Assembly (NCBI GenBank): GCA_913048145.1 | Contig: CAJWVP010000168.1 | Coordinates: 1 to 6,653, forward strand | Direction of reading: 5' to 3' | DNA: 6,653 nucleotides | Origin: an uncultured Rhodospirillaceae bacterium | GTDB taxonomy: Bacteria > Pseudomonadota > Alphaproteobacteria > Rhodospirillales > Casp-alpha2 | Shown here: positions 6,652 to 6,653 of the stretch, piece by piece | Numbering within the stretch: position 1 is the first letter of the stretch | How the letters are laid out: each line of letters opens with the position of its first letter | The notes under the pieces: generated by a model | The model's database searches: none | Told to the model about the DNA's origin: nothing | The model's input: only the letters and a program-made list of their open reading frames with translations | Position numbers and translations under genes: made by a program

Positions 6652-6653
6652 AT

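Noticed and set aside
1..6653. CRISPR arrays, tRNA or rRNA genes, insertion sequences, terminal repeats
   Set aside because: No regularly spaced repeats, no tRNA-like cloverleaf, no transposase or integrase frame, and no flanking direct or inverted repeats were found by eye, including around the suspected junctions.

Overview
The window is a bacterial core-gene block whose last ~650 bases look foreign. From the left edge to about 5980 it is GC-rich, densely coding, and reads as alphaproteobacterial. The evidence for that is protein character, the order rpmI-rplT-pheS-pheT with no infC directly upstream, and a ~358-residue PheS. The taxon is an inference; no rRNA or other marker is present.

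Layout. Positions 3-896 (+) carry the C-terminal three quarters of a CaiB/BaiF-family CoA-transferase, cut by the left edge. It converges on a minus-strand operon, and the two facing genes share the four bases CTAG as overlapping stops. Read in its own direction from the right, the operon starts at a near-consensus sigma70-type promoter (5950-5978). It continues with rpmI (L35), rplT (L20), a 95-base gap holding two strong hairpins, pheS and pheT (ATGA overlap), and, 2 bases after pheT, a HAD-IIB-type phosphatase gene. The operon therefore makes two large-subunit ribosomal proteins and both subunits of phenylalanyl-tRNA synthetase, with a small-molecule phosphatase at its tail.

Right end. From about 5957 to 6241 there is a convincing plus-strand reading frame with no start, no stop before the composition changes, and no recognised family. 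Its left end overlaps the rpmI promoter. From about 6259 to the right edge the DNA drops to about 44% GC, and the minus strand encodes nearly three armadillo (ARM) repeats of eukaryotic type, open at the right edge and losing its repeat pattern at about 6258. The simplest reading is that the right end joins two unrelated fragments to the bacterial operon, as an assembly or cloning chimera or possibly a real rearrangement. I see no novel defence, mobile or CRISPR-like system. The unusual part of the window is this composite right end.
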